This document shows positions 34,367 to 37,284 of a stretch of 37,284 nucleotides of DNA, in pieces. This DNA is from Prochlorococcus sp. AG-409-A10. Lineage in GTDB: Bacteria; Cyanobacteriota; Cyanobacteriia; PCC-6307; Cyanobiaceae. The stretch's first letter is position 1. The number at the start of each line of letters is the position of its first letter. The stretch lies in contig QCJG01000012.1 of the NCBI GenBank assembly GCA_003216175.1, positions 1 to 37,284 of the forward strand, in the 5' to 3' direction. A program made the position numbers and the translations under genes. A model generated the notes under the pieces. That model saw only the letters and a list, made by a program, of their open reading frames with translations, was not told the origin of the DNA and did not search any database.

Positions 34367-34790
34367 AACGAATTTACAACCAACGATAGATCATGGTTAC
34401 TTAGTTCATATCGCGATAAAAAGTTATAATTTATCGGATTCCAAAGAATTTTATTCTAATTGTATTGGAGCTACTGTCTTTAGAGAATTAAATGACAGAG
34501 TAACCTTTGGGATATTAAATATTCAACTTGTGACACATTTGACAAAACATCATGATTTAACAAAAACTCCTAGTTTTTATCCAAATCATTTTGGACTTAC
34601 ATTTTTAAGTCAAGATCGAATTGAGGCTATGTATGATAAATCACTTGCTTATAATATTAAAAGTATATATAGTAAATTAGATTATAGATTCAAAGGAAGG
34701 CAAGATGAACACATGACTTTTTCTTTAATAGATCCATCTCACAACTTTATTGAATTTAAATATTATACAAAGTTAAAATTTCCTTTTTAA
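34359..34790 (+). CDS. VOC-superfamily protein
   Basis: 143 residues. Two betaalphabetabetabeta modules with a candidate 2-His-1-Glu type set: H17 (VHIAI), H60 (LVTHL) or H77 (NHFGLTF), and E132 (FIEFKYY). KEFYSNCIGATVFRELNDR is typical of the first module. It may be a dioxygenase or isomerase. It overlaps comA by 8 bp and precedes the solute-binding protein by 7 bp, so all are likely co-translated. Confidence 0.78.
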   Translation: MNKTNLQPTIDHGYLVHIAIKSYNLSDSKEFYSNCIGATVFRELNDRVTFGILNIQLVTHLTKHHDLTKTPSFYPNHFGLTFLSQDRIEAMYDKSLAYNIKSIYSKLDYRFKGRQDEHMTFSLIDPSHNFIEFKYYTKLKFPF

Positions 34791-34797
34791 TTGCATT

Positions 34798-35646
34798 ATG
34801 AATCTCCTCTATTTTTTAAGAAACTGTATTCTTATATTTACTTTGTTCTTACTGATTCAGATTAATCAGAAGGTTTATGCTGCTGAAAATATTTATATAG
34901 ATAAAATTATTCAAAGAGGTTATCTAAATGTTGGATTACCACCTTACACAACACCTCCATTTTATTATTTAGATCCGAAAGATAATAAATTAAAAGGATA
35001 CGATGTTGATATTATTGAAGGCTTTGCAAATGAAATTGGAGTTAATGTTGTATTTGATAGAGATTCAACAAGCTTTAATAATTTAGTAAAGCGATCTGGT
35101 GCTGGAGATTTTGATATGGCGATCGGTAAATTAGGAACAACTTTTAAAAGAATGTCTGATGCCCACCCTCATGAATATATGAATTTTAGGCATGCTTTGT
35201 TATCTAATAGAAAGTTTGTCAATTCATTAGGTGTTGCTCCTGATAATCCAAAATATGGTAATAAACTATTGAATTCTGAGATGACAATAGGTTTTATTGA
35301 TAGATCAGCTTATGACACTTATGCTAATTCTCTTTTTGTCAATGCAAAAAAGGTTGGTTTTAAAAATTGGACTGAGTGCAAAAATGCTTTATTAGAAGGA
35401 AAAGTAGATGCTATTTACAGGGATGCTACAGAGATAAAAAAAATTGTTTATCAAAAGCCTAATTTATCAATCGAATATGTCCCGATATTATTTGATGATA
35501 TAATTGATCAAAAATCCATATTTCTATCAACTGAAGCGAATACATATCTATCAGATATTCTTGATTATTATTTAAAAAGAAAAGAAATAAAAACAGACAG
35601 TGAAATCATGAAAGATTATTCATCTTTTTATGAGCCAATTAACTAA
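34798..35646 (+). CDS. Periplasmic solute-binding protein (SBP_bac_3/PBPb type)
   Basis: 282 residues. A Sec signal peptide (~1-28, ending KVYAA-E) precedes a PBP fold of the amino-acid-binding type: RGYLNVGLPPYTTPPFYYLD, then LKGYDVDIIEGFANEIGV, FDMAIGKLGTTFKRM, VDAIYRDATEI and a C-terminal lobe. The ligand cannot be read off. Its partner is an SDF symporter gene starting inside it (17-bp overlap), not an ABC permease/ATPase pair, which is unusual for this fold. Confidence 0.87.
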   Translation: MNLLYFLRNCILIFTLFLLIQINQKVYAAENIYIDKIIQRGYLNVGLPPYTTPPFYYLDPKDNKLKGYDVDIIEGFANEIGVNVVFDRDSTSFNNLVKRSGAGDFDMAIGKLGTTFKRMSDAHPHEYMNFRHALLSNRKFVNSLGVAPDNPKYGNKLLNSEMTIGFIDRSAYDTYANSLFVNAKKVGFKNWTECKNALLEGKVDAIYRDATEIKKIVYQKPNLSIEYVPILFDDIIDQKSIFLSTEANTYLSDILDYYLKRKEIKTDSEIMKDYSSFYEPIN

Positions 35647-36949
35647 ACTAAAAATGACAAACTCCTTTACAAATTTCCGCAGTGTCTTAACTACACTCAG
35701 AAACCCAAAGTTTTTCTTACTTATTATTTTTCCATTGGGGTTAATTATAGGTACCTTCTTACCAGATTTATCAAGTTCTTTGAATGATTTGGGATATACA
35801 TTAATTCAATTAATATCTTATCCTGCTATACCTTTAGTACTAACAGCTGTAATTATTTCTGTATATTCTATCCTTTCTTTGGATAAATCAAATAAAAATG
35901 CTTCTTTTGCAAAAAAGCTTGTATTCTCCTTAATTATCTTTACTTTTGTATCAAGTTTTCTTGCTCTAGCCCTTGCACTTTATCAGAAGCCTGGAATTCT
36001 TTCCCCTGATGGTAAGGTTTCAATTGGTAAGTTTATGCTAGATATTACAGATATTAATTTAACTGTTTTCACTTCAAATATTGAAGATCAAGTAGTTACT
36101 AATGCATCATGGCTTCAATCAATTATTCCCTCTAATATATTATCTGACGCTGCCAACAACAATACTCTTAAAGTAATATCAGGCTCATTAATTGCTGGCT
36201 ATGGTTTATCTATTCTTCCTCAAGATGTTTCAAAGCCATTAGTCACTCTTCTCAGAAGTATAAACTCTCTTTCTGTAAAAGTTCTAGATGAATTACTACT
36301 TCTTTCTCCAATCCTCCTAATATGTTTAATAGCTGGTGCAATTAGCAGCATTAATACAGAGATAATAATTGCTTTATTAAATGTAACCATTTGTATTCTT
36401 GTTTCAGCAGTTGCTTGTTTAGGACTATCAAGATTAATAATTAAGAGATATACTTCAAAGGAAGAAAAAACTTTACTTGAGACTAATCCAGCTGATTCAG
36501 TTTTTATTGTTGGTTTATCTACTGGTTCAAGTATGGCATGTTACCCTACAATAATTAATACATTAAAACTTATTGGCAGAGAACCTAATCAAGTTGAGGC
36601 ATCTACTTCTCTAAGCTTATTAATATCAAGACTGGGTAATGTTGTTTACAATGTTATTGCAATTGTTTTTGCATTAAATCTTTATGAAGTTAGACTTTCT
36701 CCAATTATTTTATTGCAAGTAATAATTCTGGGAGTAGTTAGTGGTATTTCATCAGCTGGATTAAATGGTGTAGCAGTTGTACCTACTATCGCTTTGGCTC
36801 TTGTATTCTTTCAAGTTCCAGCACCTCCTATACTATTACTTTTGTTAGCTATAGATCCTATAATGACATTACCAAGAGCTGCAATATCGGGAGTATTGGC
36901 CTTATGTATAAGTGTTATTTCAAGTGATAAAAGCATAGTAAAGGTGTGA
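35630..36949 (+). CDS. SDF/DAACS-family symporter (glutamate/dicarboxylate type), divergent binding site
   Basis: 439 residues with eight membrane helices and two re-entrant hairpins, typical of GltPh-like transporters. HP1 shows GLSTGSSMACYPTI. Late in the protein, TM8 reads IDPIMTLPRAAISGVLA. By alignment with GltPh TM8 (D390, D394, R397, T398, N401, D405), the residues are D409, T413, R416, A417, S420 and A424. The amino-group ligand Asp394 and the Na+ ligands Asn401/Asp405 are therefore replaced, while the Arg for a carboxylate is kept. That resembles C4-dicarboxylate (DctA-like) more than amino-acid transporters. The first ATG overlaps the previous gene; an ATG at 35654 would leave a 7-bp gap and may be the real start. 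Confidence 0.86.
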   Translation: MSQLTKLKMTNSFTNFRSVLTTLRNPKFFLLIIFPLGLIIGTFLPDLSSSLNDLGYTLIQLISYPAIPLVLTAVIISVYSILSLDKSNKNASFAKKLVFSLIIFTFVSSFLALALALYQKPGILSPDGKVSIGKFMLDITDINLTVFTSNIEDQVVTNASWLQSIIPSNILSDAANNNTLKVISGSLIAGYGLSILPQDVSKPLVTLLRSINSLSVKVLDELLLLSPILLICLIAGAISSINTEIIIALLNVTICILVSAVACLGLSRLIIKRYTSKEEKTLLETNPADSVFIVGLSTGSSMACYPTIINTLKLIGREPNQVEASTSLSLLISRLGNVVYNVIAIVFALNLYEVRLSPIILLQVIILGVVSGISSAGLNGVAVVPTIALALVFFQVPAPPILLLLLAIDPIMTLPRAAISGVLALCISVISSDKSIVKV

Positions 36950-37284
36950 TACTTTTTTTATTATCGTAATTTTTTATAAGTTTATTTATATATACATAAA
37001 CTATCAGAATAAATTCTCCATTTATTAATTTACGAATAAAATATCCTCATATAATAATGATTTTATAAATTCAAATATGAAAAAAAAATTTTTAAAATAT
37101 TAAAAGTTATATTTAATTAATCACGTTATTAACTCTTAGTTGAATCTTATTTTTAGTTGATGATTAAAAAATTGTTTTTTAACAATATAAGATTAGAAAA
37201 TAATTTACTATAAATGAATTTTTTAAGCATGGATGATGTCAAAAGAAAATCTTTAAGCTAAAAAATAAATACAGATTTTTATGT
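36950..37284. other. AT-rich 3' flank, no gene seen
   Basis: 335 bp to the window edge. Only very short frames occur (for example ATG at 37214, 15 codons). There is a 6-bp AT hairpin with a T4 loop at 37171-37186 and two TTAGTTGA copies near 37138 and 37155. A downstream gene or promoter may begin beyond the edge. Confidence 0.6.

Noticed and set aside
37171-37186. Six-bp AT hairpin near the right edge as terminator
   Set aside because: Only A/T pairs (one G-C) and no U tail of note; too weak to call.
1-37284. CRISPR arrays, insertion sequences, prophage genes or rRNA/tRNA
   Set aside because: No regularly spaced repeats, transposase or integrase frames, or RNA gene landmarks were found.

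Overview
The window is about 37 kb of very AT-rich bacterial DNA. Genes are tightly packed, several neighbours overlap by ATGA, and Shine-Dalgarno sequences are weak or absent. The low GC, the Mrp cluster of cyanobacterial type (no full-length MrpA), the CHASE2 cyclase and the glycogen enzymes suggest a marine picocyanobacterium, most likely low-GC Prochlorococcus. That assignment is an inference: no rRNA or photosystem gene is present to fix it.

Layout. 1-2.9 kb: a divergent two-partner secretion pair, with the TpsA-like exoprotein cut by the window edge and a TpsB/FhaC-type outer-membrane transporter. 3-7 kb: a CHASE2 class III nucleotide cyclase, convergent (8 bp between stops) with an MscS-type channel that carries a cyclic-nucleotide-binding domain, then a DUF3307 membrane protein. 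7-8 kb: about 1 kb without an intact gene, with small or broken ORFs. 8-10.3 kb: a 760-residue protein with a degenerate EF-hand-like region and an Erv1/Alr-type sulfhydryl-oxidase domain. 10.4-15.4 kb: an outer-membrane beta-barrel, a GMC oxidoreductase of the choline dehydrogenase type, a small membrane protein, an aldo/keto reductase and a ZIP metal transporter. 15.4-21.8 kb: a glucan region with a four-repeat beta-sandwich protein divergent from GlgX, followed by an AGE-family epimerase-like protein fused to a STAS domain. 21.8-27.4 kb: a TPR-2OG-Fe(II) oxygenase, a DJ-1/PfpI protein, a benzoylformate-decarboxylase-like ThDP enzyme, two NTF2-like proteins and a VOC protein. 27.5-33.6 kb: an aquaporin-family channel, a seven-gene Mrp Na+/H+ antiporter operon and a K+ channel appended to it. 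33.6-37 kb: a four-gene unit of ComA-type phosphosulfolactate synthase, VOC protein, periplasmic solute-binding protein and SDF-family (DAACS) symporter.

How the genes may work together. Ion, water and osmotic control recurs: cNMP-gated MscS beside a cyclase, MIP channel, Mrp antiporter plus K+ channel, and a possible betaine-forming GMC enzyme. A second theme is carbon storage and turnover (GlgX, repeat protein, AGE-STAS).

The best candidate for an undescribed system is the 33653-36949 unit. It couples a C3 sulfonate-forming enzyme family with a transporter whose substrate site is altered from amino-acid type toward dicarboxylate type. Sulfolactate is a malate analogue, so a sulfonate production, export or uptake module is a testable idea, not a demonstrated one. 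Second candidates are the ThDP/NTF2/NTF2/VOC cassette, the EF-hand-Erv1 protein and the AGE-STAS fusion.
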